From Mycetocola manganoxydans (GTDB lineage: Bacteria; Actinomycetota; Actinomycetes; Actinomycetales; Microbacteriaceae), in contig NZ_RCUV01000007.1 of NCBI RefSeq assembly GCF_003667545.1, positions 124,001-188,000 on the forward strand: a DNA stretch of 64,000 nt, given 5' to 3'. The notes beneath the pieces were generated by a model. It worked only from the letters and a program-made list of their open reading frames with translations. It was not told the origin of the DNA and did no database searches. A program made the position numbers and the translations under genes. Positions within the stretch are counted from its first letter, which is position 1, and each line of letters starts with the position of its first letter. Below, piece after piece: positions 1 through 8,540 of the stretch.

Positions 1-1
1 C

Positions 2-187
2 GCCGAAGTGGACTCTGCCGTCGTCATGGTGAATGCGTCCACGCGATTCACCGACGGTGGAGAGTTCGGGTTCGGCGCCGAGGTCGGCATCTCGACCCAG
101 AAGCTTCACGCACGAGGCCCAATGGGGGTCTCAGAACTTACCAGTACGAAGTGGATCGTGCGAGGTACCGGGCAGGTGCGGGGTTAG
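2..187 (+). CDS. proA: Gamma-glutamyl phosphate reductase, C-terminal fragment
   Basis: The last 61 codons of a gene that begins before the window. The reading frame ends in a stretch with [23 protein letters not shown] and HARGPMG, the characteristic C-terminal signature of ProA, which reduces gamma-glutamyl phosphate to glutamate semialdehyde in cytosolic proline synthesis. The stop is at 185-187. Location immediately upstream of nadD is usual in actinobacteria. Only the end is visible, so integrity of the gene cannot be judged. Confidence 0.9.
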   Translation, partial: AEVDSAVVMVNASTRFTDGGEFGFGAEVGISTQKLHARGPMGVSELTSTKWIVRGTGQVRG

Positions 188-239
188 TCGGTAGACTGGT
201 TCAGGCGCTCCCGCGCGCAGAGTATCGAATGGAGTAAAG

Positions 240-443
240 ATGTCGATTGCGACAACCCTGCTGGCCGAAGCAGTTCACCACACCGAATTGCCGATGCCCA
301 GCTTCATGTATGGAGTGGTCGCGCTCATCGTCTTCCTTTTTCTCGGAGTCGCAACGTTCAGCTATCGTGACGTCGCCAACCGTCACGCCGGTCGCGCCGG
401 TGCCCGTGCGCGCACCGGCTCAGGCCAGGAGACCGGCCACTAG
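240..443 (+). CDS. Small single-pass membrane protein, unknown function
   Basis: A 67-residue protein with one hydrophobic segment at about residues 24-41 (YGVVALIVFLFLGVATF) followed by a basic, Arg-rich tail, so a small inner-membrane protein with a cytosolic tail is likely. The start is supported by GGAG 9 nt upstream of the ATG. It sits between proA and nadD and ends 6 nt before nadD, which suggests cotranscription. A -10-like TAGACT lies at 192-197. I do not recognise a named family. Confidence 0.7.
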   Translation: MSIATTLLAEAVHHTELPMPSFMYGVVALIVFLFLGVATFSYRDVANRHAGRAGARARTGSGQETGH

Positions 444-449
444 CCGCGG

Positions 450-1049
450 ATGGCAGTCCTGCCGCGCGCGCCACGCGTTGGAGTGATGGGCGGCACGTTC
501 GACCCCATCCACCACGGCCACCTGGTGGCGGCGAGTGAAGTCGCGCAATCCTTCGATCTCGACGAGGTCATCTTCGTGCCCACGGGGCAGCCCTGGCACA
601 AAGAGGTTGTGACTCCTGCTGAGCATCGTTACCTGATGACGGTCATCGCGACGGCGTCTAACCCCCGCTTCATGGTGAGCCGGGTGGACGTTGACCGCAA
701 AGGCACGACGTACACGATCGACACCCTCCGTGATATCGCCAAAGAGCGACCGGATGCCGAACTGTTCTTCATCTCGGGGGCTGATGCGATCGCTCAGATC
801 CTGAGCTGGAAGGACGTCGACGAGCTGTGGTCGCTCGCGCACTTCGTCGCTGTGAGTCGACCGGGACACGCACTCAACATTTCGGGATTGCCGCAGCAGG
901 ACGTAAGCTTGTTGGAAGTTCCGGCTTTGGCGATTTCGTCAACTGACTGTCGGAGCCGGGTGAGCCGGGGATTCCCGGTCTGGTATTTGGTTCCCGACGG
1001 TGTCGTTCAGTACATCACCAAACACCACTTGTATCGGAGTAATGCATGA
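450..1049 (+). CDS. nadD: Nicotinate-nucleotide adenylyltransferase
   Basis: A 199-residue cytosolic enzyme that joins nicotinate mononucleotide and ATP to deamido-NAD in NAD biosynthesis. The N-terminus has the nucleotidyltransferase signature [12 protein letters not shown] (HxGH at residues 21-24) and the C-terminal part has an ISST motif ([10 protein letters not shown]), the second ATP-binding signature of the family. Length fits. The stop overlaps the next gene by an ATGA junction. The ATG at 450 has no strong ribosome binding site and a slightly shorter start at 486 (MGGTF) would remove the first beta strand, so 450 is preferred. Confidence 0.93.
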   Translation: MAVLPRAPRVGVMGGTFDPIHHGHLVAASEVAQSFDLDEVIFVPTGQPWHKEVVTPAEHRYLMTVIATASNPRFMVSRVDVDRKGTTYTIDTLRDIAKERPDAELFFISGADAIAQILSWKDVDELWSLAHFVAVSRPGHALNISGLPQQDVSLLEVPALAISSTDCRSRVSRGFPVWYLVPDGVVQYITKHHLYRSNA

Positions 1050-2236
1050 CCCCGCTGCCCGACGAGCAACCGCTCTCTCGTCGCCAGCTGCGTGAGCAGC
1101 AGCGAACGACCGAGTCCAGTGATTCCATCCCGACGCCTCCACGCCGGGTCTCGACGACGTCCCCGGTTCCCGGGGGAGACGTTCCCGAGGTCGAAGCAGC
1201 ACCCGAACCACCCGCACTGTCGACCGATCAGGTCGCCGTGCTCGAAGAAGCACAGGCGCAGGGCCGCCCACTCACCCGTCGGCAGGCACGTGACCTGGAA
1301 CGGGTGCGGACGTCGTCGATGTCCACCATCCCCGCCACGGATTCACAGCCACAAAAATGGAAGACGGATGCCGCTCCCCGGGCGGACGCGACAGCATTCG
1401 TTGACGAGACACCGACGGTAACGCCGGAAACGTCCAGCGCTGACGAGGAAGCGCCGCTCACCACCAAGCAGTCGAAGGCCGAGAAGAAAAACGCCAAACG
1501 GAACGTTGCACAGGCCAATCGGGCTCCGTCGTTCGTGCCTTCAGCCGCGGTCGTCGCTCCCGAAGCGGACGTTGTCGACGCCGAGATCGTGCCCGCAGCA
1601 ACCGACGATGAGCCGTCTCCGGCGGTCGACCTCGGGGACAACCTCCCCGAGCCGCCGGTGGAATCCGCGTTCGGACCTGCGGCAACCGCGCAGATGACGG
1701 ATGAGGACCTGGAGACCGAGCCGAAGCTGTCCAGCAGCTTCGGGGCATCCGTTCTCTCTGACGACGACTCGACCGCGGCGGCGCTCGCTCAGCCGTTCGA
1801 CCAGATCATCGCGCGCGGGCTGGAAGAAGCGGGCAACGGTGTGAGCACGAGCTCGATCGTCCTGCCGTCGATGCCCAACGGTCAGCCGCTCACCGGCCCC
1901 CTATCAGCCAATGGGAATGTCGTGATCACCGGGTCTATCGACCTTCCCGCCGGAATCGGCTCGTCCGGCGGAAATTCCGACCACTTCGACAAGTCAGACA
2001 TCGATGCGATGTTCGATGCCGAGGACGACGCGCGCCCCGCAACAGCCGGAACTCCGGTGTCTGCGAGCAAGGCCGTGTCGACCCACACGGCGACCCGCGA
2101 TGTCATCAACCCGCCGGCGCCCGCCCGCAGCAACAGGCTGCTTCTTATTCTGGCCATCACCGCGGGCGTCCTCGCCGTCGCTGTGTTGTCGGTCATCGTC
2201 GTCGGTATCGCGACCGGCGCTTTCCAGTCGCGATAA
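1046..2236 (+). CDS. Low-complexity acidic protein with C-terminal membrane anchor
   Basis: A 396-residue protein, overlapping the nadD stop by 4 nt (ATGA), so translation is probably coupled. Residues 1 to about 360 are rich in Pro, Ala, Glu, Thr and Ser with no obvious fold; short RRQLREQ and [10 protein letters not shown] motifs occur near the N-terminus. A single strong transmembrane segment lies near the end ([25 protein letters not shown], given here only by position, about residues 365-390). It looks like a cytosolic disordered region tethered to the membrane. I know of no function; position between nadD and rsfS is common in Microbacteriaceae as I recall. Confidence 0.75.
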   Translation: MTPLPDEQPLSRRQLREQQRTTESSDSIPTPPRRVSTTSPVPGGDVPEVEAAPEPPALSTDQVAVLEEAQAQGRPLTRRQARDLERVRTSSMSTIPATDSQPQKWKTDAAPRADATAFVDETPTVTPETSSADEEAPLTTKQSKAEKKNAKRNVAQANRAPSFVPSAAVVAPEADVVDAEIVPAATDDEPSPAVDLGDNLPEPPVESAFGPAATAQMTDEDLETEPKLSSSFGASVLSDDDSTAAALAQPFDQIIARGLEEAGNGVSTSSIVLPSMPNGQPLTGPLSANGNVVITGSIDLPAGIGSSGGNSDHFDKSDIDAMFDAEDDARPATAGTPVSASKAVSTHTATRDVINPPAPARSNRLLLILAITAGVLAVAVLSVIVVGIATGAFQSR

Positions 2237-2258
2237 TTCCCCGAAAGGTACACCAGCA

Positions 2259-2636
2259 GTGACAGCACGAGAATCCACCATCGCGCACCTCGAGATCGCC
2301 GCAGCCGCGGCGAACGACAAAGGTGCCGAAGACCTGGTTGCACTCGACGTCTCCGGGCCGCTCCCGTTCGTCGACATCTTCCTCATCGCCACGGGACGCA
2401 GCGAGCGCAACGTCGTCGCCGTCGCCAGTGAGATCGAAGACAAGCTCAACGAATCCGGTGTCAAGACGCTTCGCCGCGAGGGCCGCTCAGAAGGGCGCTG
2501 GATTCTCCTCGACTTCGGCGACCTGGTCGTGCACGTCTTTCACGAGGAAGAGCGACTGTACTACTCGCTCGAGCGCCTCTGGAAGGACTGCCCGGTCGTT
2601 CCAATCTCTGTCGCCACACCGGCGCAAGCGGAGTAG
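2259..2636 (+). CDS. rsfS: Ribosomal silencing factor RsfS
   Basis: A 125-residue protein of the RsfS/Iojap family, which binds ribosomal protein uL14 on the 50S subunit and prevents subunit joining when nutrients are short. Seen motifs include GADDLVALDVSG-like GAEDLVALDVSG, FVDIFLIATGRSERNV and the C-terminal GRWILLDFGDLVVHVFHEEERLYYSLERLW (cited by its ends only), all typical. The GTG start at 2259 follows GAAAGG and gives the family length; upstream ATG codons would add unrelated sequence from the preceding gene. Context downstream of nadD is conserved in many bacteria. Confidence 0.93.
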   Translation: MTARESTIAHLEIAAAAANDKGAEDLVALDVSGPLPFVDIFLIATGRSERNVVAVASEIEDKLNESGVKTLRREGRSEGRWILLDFGDLVVHVFHEEERLYYSLERLWKDCPVVPISVATPAQAE

Positions 2637-2657
2637 ATTCGCGAGTCGGCGCTCGAT

Positions 2658-2686
2658 TTCGACCAGCGCCGATTCTGTAGTAATCT
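2658..2686 (+). promoter_or_regulatory. Promoter of tRNA-Ala
   Basis: TTCGAC at 2658-2663 and TAATCT at 2681-2686 are separated by 17 bp and lie about 35 bp before the mature tRNA. A hairpin in the precursor leader (GGTTGCTC at 2692-2699 pairing with GAGCAACC at 2710-2717) sits directly downstream. Confidence 0.55.
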
Positions 2687-2721
2687 AAACAGGTTGCTCC
2701 GAGAGATCAGAGCAACCGAAT

Positions 2722-2797
2722 GGGTCTGTGGCGCAGCTGGTAGCGCACCTGCATGGCATGCAGGGGGTCAGGGGTTCGAATCCCCTCAGATCCACCA
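2722..2797 (+). tRNA. tRNA-Ala (anticodon GGC)
   Basis: A complete cloverleaf can be drawn: acceptor GGGTCTG/CAGATCC with one G-U pair, D stem GCGC, anticodon stem CCTGC/GCAGG around loop ATGGCAT (anticodon GGC), T stem AGGGG/CCCCT with loop TTCGAAT, discriminator A and an encoded CCA end at 2795-2797. It decodes GCC and GCU alanine codons. Confidence 0.96.
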
Positions 2798-2800
2798 AAA

Positions 2801-2835
2801 CCCCTGATGAACGTAATGTTCTCAGGGGTTCTTTT
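2801..2835 (+). terminator. Rho-independent terminator of tRNA-Ala
   Basis: CCCCTGA (2801-2807) pairs with TCAGGGG (2822-2828) and is followed by TTCTTTT, immediately after the encoded CCA. Confidence 0.8.
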
Positions 2836-2913
2836 CGTTGAGCGGGCCGTGTTCTTTCGTTCCGTCATCCGATCTGTTGTCCGAACTGACGGGCGCTGGC
2901 TGCGGCCCCACGC

Positions 2914-2953
2914 ATGTTGTTTTCGCCGAGGGAGGCCTCGGCGAAAACAACAT
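2914..2953. repeat. Perfect 18-bp inverted repeat with 4-nt loop
   Basis: ATGTTGTTTTCGCCGAGG is followed by GAGG and then its exact reverse complement. The 253-bp gap between tRNA-Ala and the next gene otherwise contains only the tRNA terminator. The element has no T tract of terminator type directly after the stem on either strand, so its role is not obvious. Confidence 0.85.
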
Positions 2954-3050
2954 CGCACTCAGCGAGAACGTTTCCGTGAAACGCTAGATACAGCCCTCGT
3001 ACCGCTGCCAGCTTCCGTCGCACGATCAGGACTCCGACTACGTTGTAGTC

Positions 3051-3608
3051 ATGAACTGGAATCTTGAGACCTGGGGCGACGACCTAACGGTTCGTCTGCG
3101 CAACGCCCTTGCGTCGAATTTTCAACTCCTCACCGCCGATCTCGACCCGGCGGATGTCGTTGGTGTCGGCGCATACACGGACGCGGATGCAACGAATGTC
3201 GTGGCAGCTGTGCACACCCGCGACCACTATCGAGCAGCGCTCGAGCGTCGACCGCAGTATGCCAACTACTTCCTCTGGTCGATCGGCGAGTGGGATCTAC
3301 GCTTTTTCGAGCACCTTGACGAGGACGCACTTCAGTCCGTCAATTCCGAATTATTGACCAGGAGCCGAGATGCCTCAATCGCTCCCGCCCGCGATGTGTA
3401 TCGAACGACGGTCTGGAACGCGGTCGTGAGGGCCCTCTCCGAGGTCGTGGACAACGATCTGGACGCCTACTTTGCGGGCGCGGTCCGTGCGTTCGAACCC
3501 ATCGACGCGGACGTGGCCGAGGCCGAAATTCGCGGCTGGACTGCGCAACTCAATGGGCCCGAACTCATGGTCAAGTACGACGCCTGGGTGGCGAACCCAT
3601 CGAGCTAG
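3051..3608 (+). CDS. DUF4303-like protein
   Basis: A 185-residue soluble protein, largely acidic. The segment VVGVGAYTDADATNVVAAVHT at residues 36-56 (given by ends) and the later YFLWSIGEWDLRFF resemble the DUF4303 family, whose members are uncharacterised and often found near toxin-immunity genes. The start is supported by TACGTT placed 6 nt upstream of the ATG, the arrangement seen for several leaderless genes here. It is convergent with the next gene. The family assignment rests on recall of the motif, not on a search. Confidence 0.6.
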   Translation: MNWNLETWGDDLTVRLRNALASNFQLLTADLDPADVVGVGAYTDADATNVVAAVHTRDHYRAALERRPQYANYFLWSIGEWDLRFFEHLDEDALQSVNSELLTRSRDASIAPARDVYRTTVWNAVVRALSEVVDNDLDAYFAGAVRAFEPIDADVAEAEIRGWTAQLNGPELMVKYDAWVANPSS

Positions 3609-3720
3609 CTCGATGCGGTGGCAACTGATTCGGCGCCTATGGCGTCCACGGCTTGCTCCCACCACATCGAAGGCGGCTATCGAGCCAAAGCGCGAAGCAC
3701 CAGCGGACGGGAAACTTGTC

Positions 3721-4278
3721 TTAGCGCGCGATCGGCTCAGCGGCAAACTTCTCTCTACCCGCATACGCGAATGCCCGACCGAAAAGTTCGGAACTCTCGT
3801 CTGGCGCGCCGGGATCGCGGGGCAGCACCCCGGTCGCCGCCCACAGAGATTCGCGGAGCCACTGCCCGGCACCATAGACGCGGAAATTTCCAACTCGATT
3901 GAGGTCGTCCACCGCTCTCTCTAGAAGGATGTGCACCCTTTCGAGTACCTCGATCTCGTGGCTGAACGTCGTCCACTCAACTTGTTCTGCACCGTACTCG
4001 AGCGAATCGAAGTCCTCGTCCGGGTCCGCCACAAACACTTCGCGTTCTTCTATCGTTGCTCGCCCGGCAAGGAGGGTGGCGTCATGAATGGTGTAAGCCC
4101 GGACAACAAGGAGCGGGTTCACGAACTCGTCGACGAGCGCATTTCTGTACCGGTTGAAATCGAGCGGTACCGCCCCGAACGATTCGATGAGCTCGCTCGC
4201 TGCCTCGACCGTGATCGCTTCCGGTACATCGCAGTGCTCGCGGGCACTGGCTATCAGAGTGTCAAGTTCGTTGGGCAT
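3721..4278 (-). CDS. Hypothetical protein, 185 residues
   Basis: The ATG at 4278 is preceded by AAAGGA at good spacing, which decides against the longer frame from 4347. The protein is acidic and soluble with no transmembrane segment; it has a stretch VFVADPDEDFDSLEYGAEQVEW and a C-terminal part rich in aromatic and Arg residues. It has the same length as its convergent neighbour at 3051 but I see no convincing similarity. I do not recognise a family. The 190 bp upstream contain no further gene. Confidence 0.6.
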   Translation of the reverse strand: MPNELDTLIASAREHCDVPEAITVEAASELIESFGAVPLDFNRYRNALVDEFVNPLLVVRAYTIHDATLLAGRATIEEREVFVADPDEDFDSLEYGAEQVEWTTFSHEIEVLERVHILLERAVDDLNRVGNFRVYGAGQWLRESLWAATGVLPRDPGAPDESSELFGRAFAYAGREKFAAEPIAR

Positions 4279-4469
4279 CTCGAATCCTTTTGAAGGGTGG
4301 GCGGCAAGAACACACGCCACTCCTATTCTCGTTGTGCGGGTGACCATGAGTTTGAGAGCGAAGGCTTAACGACTCAAGATATCGTGTCGGATGCGTCCCT
4401 GAGCAGTGCGCCTGCGCCGTAGACCTGCCGGTAGCCGAATGGCCCGTGCTCGCACGGAATAATGGCTCC

Positions 4470-4865
4470 ATGCCCTTCACCGAGCTCACCGATACCGATC
4501 GCTGCCCGTGCCTGAGCGGGGAGAGGTACGGGGTGTGCTGCGGTCCGCTCCACCGCGGCGACGCCCAGGCACCCACCGCTGAGCGGCTCATGCGTTCGCG
4601 GTACTCGGCGTTCGTGACCGGCGACTCGCGCTACCTGCTTGCGTCGTGGCATCCGCGAACCCGACCCACCACACTCGATCTCGATCCGGATGTGCGTTGG
4701 TACCGGCTCGATATCCTGGCGACGACCGGGGGCGGCCCGCTCGACACGGAAGGCGTCGTGGAGTTCCGCGCGTTCTACCGCTCCCCGGACGGACGCGGCG
4801 ATCAGCACGAGGTCAGCAGGTTCTCGCGTGACGCTCGCTCCTGGAGATACGTCGACGCGGTCTGA
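4470..4865 (+). CDS. YchJ-like UPF0225 protein with SEC-C type cysteine motif
   Basis: A 131-residue protein starting MPFTELTDTDRCPCLSG. Residues 11-24 hold CPCLSGERYGVCCG, the SEC-C like zinc-binding signature, followed by TAERLMRSRYSAFVTGDSRYLLASWH, the hallmark of the YchJ/UPF0225 family (NTF2-like fold). The molecular role is unknown. An AATAAT hexamer lies 6 nt before the ATG at 4470; a longer GTG start at 4446 is possible but adds unconserved residues. It converges on the FMN reductase gene with 5 nt between stops. Confidence 0.85.
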   Translation: MPFTELTDTDRCPCLSGERYGVCCGPLHRGDAQAPTAERLMRSRYSAFVTGDSRYLLASWHPRTRPTTLDLDPDVRWYRLDILATTGGGPLDTEGVVEFRAFYRSPDGRGDQHEVSRFSRDARSWRYVDAV

Positions 4866-4870
4866 CAGCG

Positions 4871-5461
4871 TCAGCGCTGGGGAACGACCGTCAGCACCCG
4901 CGTGATGAAGGTGAGGAAGTCGCCCATCCAATCCCGCAGGAATGTCTCGGTCCCCTCATTCGTGATCATGCCGTCGTCAGCGATGAGGCCCGGCGTGATC
5001 TGGATGTAAGCCTCCGGCGCGTTCATCTGGGGTGAGTTGCAGAAGCTGAGCACGCTGCGTAGGTTCTGCTGCGCAACGGCGGTACCGATCGCCCCGATCG
5101 ATCCTCCGATCACAGCGGACGGCTTGCCCGTGAAGGCGTTCTCCCCGTACGGGCGACTCGCCCAGTCGATCGCGTTTTTCAGTGCTCCCGGGATCGACCG
5201 GTTGTATTCGGGCGTGACGAAGAGCACAGCGTCGACGTCGGCGATCGCCTGTTTGAACGACCGCGCCACCTCCGGATAGTCGTCGTCGTAGTCGTAGCTG
5301 TACAGCGGCAGGTCCCGGATCGGGATCTCCCTCATCTCGAGTTCGGCAGGAGCAAGCTTGACGAGCGCCCCGGCCAACTGCCTGTTGATCGATGCGGAGG
5401 CGAGACTGCCGATGAAGTAACCGACCGAGTACGGCGGTTCGTGTTCGTGGATGGTGGGCAT
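4871..5461 (-). CDS. NADPH-dependent FMN reductase
   Basis: A 196-residue flavodoxin-fold oxidoreductase. The N-terminal GSLASASINRQLAGAL is the FMN phosphate-binding loop of the family, and FVTPEYNRSIPGALKNAIDW is the strongly conserved FMN_red motif, followed by GGSIGAIGTAVAQQNLR. Substrate is not predictable; such proteins reduce flavins, azo dyes, quinones or chromate. ATG at 5461 is preceded by AAGGA; the longer frame from 5488 is less likely. It acts in the cytosol and appears to be transcribed alone. Confidence 0.9.
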   Translation of the reverse strand: MPTIHEHEPPYSVGYFIGSLASASINRQLAGALVKLAPAELEMREIPIRDLPLYSYDYDDDYPEVARSFKQAIADVDAVLFVTPEYNRSIPGALKNAIDWASRPYGENAFTGKPSAVIGGSIGAIGTAVAQQNLRSVLSFCNSPQMNAPEAYIQITPGLIADDGMITNEGTETFLRDWMGDFLTFITRVLTVVPQR

Positions 5462-5577
5462 GGGAGTCCTTCCTTTCGGGCCACGCACCGGAAGGCCTCA
5501 ATCGGACACCCCGTCGTGACGCTCCCACGCTACGACTCACCGCGCGCGGTGTCCATGACGCGAGCGGATGCCACCGG

Positions 5578-6300
5578 TTACGCAGGCGGCGCTTCTCCCG
5601 ACTCCGCCGCATCCTGTCTGCGTCGCCGCCGGGCTTTGCGTCGGATGTCGGCGAGGAGGCGCGGCCGGGGGATCCGAACTTCGGTGGGGAGGGTCCAGCC
5701 GTACCGCCGCGCGAGCAATGACAACAGGGCACCGCTGCCCATCGCAACGGCCGAACCGAGCGTCGGCATGCCGAGCTTGCTGAGCACGACCATCTCGACG
5801 CTAGACACGAGCGCGCTTGTCGCGTACAGCGTGTTTCCGCCGAAGATCCGGGGGATGCGCAGCAGCATCACATCGCGGACGGCGCCACCACCGACGGCGG
5901 TCACGATTCCCATCGCGACCGCCGTCAGCCAACCGAGGTCCGCGTCGAGAGCTTTCTGCGCGCCGACGGCCGCCCAGGATCCGATCGCGAGGGCGTCGAT
6001 CAGCACAAGGGATCGTTGAGACCAGCGCCCCCGGAACGGCACGAAGAATGCGATGACGGCACCCGTGATCGCGAGCGCGAGATAGGCAGGATCGGTGAGG
6101 GCGACCGGGGGACCCTGCTGCAGCAGCGTGTCGCGAATGATGCCGCCACCGAGCCCGCTGAGAACGGCGAGGATGACGAAACCGACGATGTCGAGCCGTG
6201 CAGAGCGAGCGGCGATGCCACCGAGGATGGCGTTCGCGAGAACGCCGGCGAGATCCACGAAACGGAGGATCTGGTTGAAGGTGTCCACTGTCGGGTCCAT
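5578..6300 (-). CDS. TRIC-type cation channel family protein (UPF0126)
   Basis: A 240-residue integral membrane protein with about seven transmembrane segments, built from two repeats each containing a glycine-rich bend: GGGIIRD in the first half and GGGAVRD in the second. This is the signature of bacterial TRIC/YadS proteins, which form trimeric monovalent cation channels. The C-terminal 35 residues are strongly basic (RRKARRRRRQD) and cytosolic. It stands alone between the reductase and a divergent dehydrogenase. Confidence 0.9.
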   Translation of the reverse strand: MDPTVDTFNQILRFVDLAGVLANAILGGIAARSARLDIVGFVILAVLSGLGGGIIRDTLLQQGPPVALTDPAYLALAITGAVIAFFVPFRGRWSQRSLVLIDALAIGSWAAVGAQKALDADLGWLTAVAMGIVTAVGGGAVRDVMLLRIPRIFGGNTLYATSALVSSVEMVVLSKLGMPTLGSAVAMGSGALLSLLARRYGWTLPTEVRIPRPRLLADIRRKARRRRRQDAAESGEAPPA

Positions 6301-6405
6301 TGTCGAACCCTTCGGTTCTCGGCGGGCGCGAGACTCCGGCTCTCGCGCTTCCCAGAGTAACGGAGCCGGAGCGCAGCATCGCGCGGGCTGCGGGATACTG
6401 GGCTG

Positions 6406-7446
6406 ATGCGCGCAGTCCTGTACGAGTCATTTGGGGGAGTACCCCGCGTCGTCGACGTCGAAAAGCCCGCGGCCGGGCCGGGCGCCGTCGTCATCCAGGT
6501 TCTGGCCACCGGCCTGTGCCAAAGCGATGTGCACGCGTGGGCAGGACATGATCCCGGCATCACGCTTCCGCACGTCCCCGGGCACGAACTGGTCGGGCGG
6601 ATCAGCGAACTCGGCGCCGGCGTCTCGACCCTGCGAGTCGGTCAGCGCGTCACCGTCCCGTTCGTCTGCGCCTGCGGCGACTGTCCCGAGTGTGAGGGCG
6701 GCAATGGACAGGTGTGCCGCAATCAAACCCAACCCGGGTTCACCCACTGGGGCTCCTTCGCCGAGTACGTCTCCATCGAGTCCGCCGAGGTGAACGTGAT
6801 CCCCATTCCGGACTCCCTCGACCCCGGTGCGGCTGCAATCCTCGGATGCCGGTTCGCGACGGCGTTCCGCGGTCTCGTCGGCCAGGCGCGACTGCAGCCG
6901 GACGAATGGGCCGTCGTTGTCGGCTGCGGCGGCGTCGGGCTGAGCGCTGTGATGATCGCCGCGGCGGTCGGGGCGAGGGTGATCGGCGTCGATATCGCGA
7001 CCGACGCGCTCGAGCTCGCCACGGCATCCGGAGCAGAGGCAGTGATCGACTCGAGCGGTCTGTCCGATGACGAGGTGGTGGCGCGAGTCCGCGAGGTCAC
7101 CGGTGGCGGTGCCGCCGTGTCCGTCGAGGCCCTCGGCCGGGAAAACACGACAGCGACCGCGATCCGCTCCCTGGCCCGCCGCGGCCGGCATGTGCAGATC
7201 GGACTGTATGCCGGCGACCCCCGCATCCCGATGAGCGACGTCATCGCGGGCGAACTCACCCTGCTCGGCAGCCATGGGATGGCAGCCCGCCACTACCCGG
7301 CAATGCTTGACATCATCGCCTCGGGCAAGCTCCGCCCCGAAGAGCTCATCACCCGCCGGATCAGCCTCGACGAGGTGCCCGCAGCGATGATCGATCTCGC
7401 CAACGCGAGGAACACCGCGGGCGTGACCCTCATCGTGCCCAGCTGA
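6406..7446 (+). CDS. Zinc-dependent alcohol dehydrogenase family protein
   Basis: A 346-residue medium-chain dehydrogenase. Catalytic zinc ligands appear as Cys in TGLCQSDVHAW and in GHELVGRI; the structural zinc lobe is CACGDCPECEGGNGQVC. The NAD(P)-binding motif GCGGVGLS follows at about residue 180. Substrate cannot be assigned; alcohol or polyol oxidation is likely. The ATG is 6 nt downstream of a GATACT hexamer, so the mRNA may be leaderless. Confidence 0.9.
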   Translation: MRAVLYESFGGVPRVVDVEKPAAGPGAVVIQVLATGLCQSDVHAWAGHDPGITLPHVPGHELVGRISELGAGVSTLRVGQRVTVPFVCACGDCPECEGGNGQVCRNQTQPGFTHWGSFAEYVSIESAEVNVIPIPDSLDPGAAAILGCRFATAFRGLVGQARLQPDEWAVVVGCGGVGLSAVMIAAAVGARVIGVDIATDALELATASGAEAVIDSSGLSDDEVVARVREVTGGGAAVSVEALGRENTTATAIRSLARRGRHVQIGLYAGDPRIPMSDVIAGELTLLGSHGMAARHYPAMLDIIASGKLRPEELITRRISLDEVPAAMIDLANARNTAGVTLIVPS

Positions 7447-7537
7447 GATCGTCCTGCAACACCCGTCGACACCGAAGGAGATCATCATTCCCGCCCGAAG
7501 CCCGGCCGATGTCGCCGTCGATGCGAAGCTCGCGAGC

Positions 7538-8533
7538 ATGTCGCGCGAGCAGAAGATCGCGAGTCTCCTGATGCTCCATCTGCCAGGAACGGATGCTGCC
7601 GCCCTCTCGTCGTTCATCGAGGAGCACCAGCCCGGCGGAATGATCCTCATGGGTGACAACATCGCGGGAACGGTCGATGACACCGCCGCGTTGACGCGAG
7701 CGGCCACGATCGATCCCGCTTTCCCGCCGCTGATTGCTATCGACCAGGAGGGCGGTGACGTTCGGCGGCTCGGCGGCGACGACTGGGCGTCCGCGCTGAC
7801 GCTCAAGGACGCGCCCGCGATGGAGACGACGCAGGCCTTCGCTGGCCGCGCCCGACTCCTCGCCCAGGCGGGCGTCAACATCAACTTCGGCATCGTGGCC
7901 GACGTGACCGCAGACCCGGCGTCGTTCATCTACCGGCGCGCGCTCGGAACGACGCCCGAAGCATCCGCGGAACGGGTGGCAGCCGCGGTGACGGGCGAGA
8001 AAACATCCGTGCTGTCCACCCTCAAGCACTTCCCGGGGCACGGCGCTGCTCCCGGCGACTCGCATACGAGCGTGCCGAGCACTGGCAAGACTCTTCAGCA
8101 GTGGAACGCGACGGATGCCGTTCCGTTCCGGAGCGGGATCGCCGCCGGCGCCCCTTTCGTCATGGTCGGGCACCTCCGGTACGACGCCGTCGACCCTGTT
8201 CCGGCCTCACTCTCAGCGCCCTGGCAATCCATTCTCCGCGACCAGCTCGGCTTCGACGGGATCACGATCACCGACGACATACTGATGCTGCGGAACACCG
8301 GGCTCGCCGAATACCGGAACACCTCGGAAAATGCGATCCGTTCTCTCGCAGCGGGCATGACCATGCTGCTGTACGTTCTCAGCGCAACGCCCGCCGACGA
8401 GGGTGCCGACCCGGCTGCTCTCGTCTCAGACATCTCGGCCGCTGTGGATGCCGGGCGAATCTCCGATCAGCAGATCGAACACGCGGCACGAAAGCTTCTT
8501 TTCAGCCGGTTTCATCTCAGTCAGCGAGCCTGA
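7538..8533 (+). CDS. Glycoside hydrolase family 3 protein, beta-N-acetylhexosaminidase-like
   Basis: At least 331 residues with the GH3 N-terminal TIM barrel. Seen are IAIDQEGGDVRRL, the catalytic-pair loop KHFPGHGAAPGDSH (the Asp-His dyad region of NagZ-type enzymes) and GFDGITITDDILM, which carries the nucleophile Asp. No signal peptide or lipobox is visible, so cytosolic muropeptide recycling is possible. The only standard start in the open frame is ATG 7538, yet a good GAAGGAG at 7474-7480 points to an ATT (7487) in the same frame, which would add 17 residues that extend the first helix. Confidence 0.85.
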   Translation: MSREQKIASLLMLHLPGTDAAALSSFIEEHQPGGMILMGDNIAGTVDDTAALTRAATIDPAFPPLIAIDQEGGDVRRLGGDDWASALTLKDAPAMETTQAFAGRARLLAQAGVNINFGIVADVTADPASFIYRRALGTTPEASAERVAAAVTGEKTSVLSTLKHFPGHGAAPGDSHTSVPSTGKTLQQWNATDAVPFRSGIAAGAPFVMVGHLRYDAVDPVPASLSAPWQSILRDQLGFDGITITDDILMLRNTGLAEYRNTSENAIRSLAAGMTMLLYVLSATPADEGADPAALVSDISAAVDAGRISDQQIEHAARKLLFSRFHLSQRA

Positions 8534-8540
8534 GCGCCAC

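Noticed and set aside
6427-7929. Antisense open frame of 500 codons over the alcohol dehydrogenase
   Set aside because: Crosses two genes of the opposite strand; low-complexity shadow.
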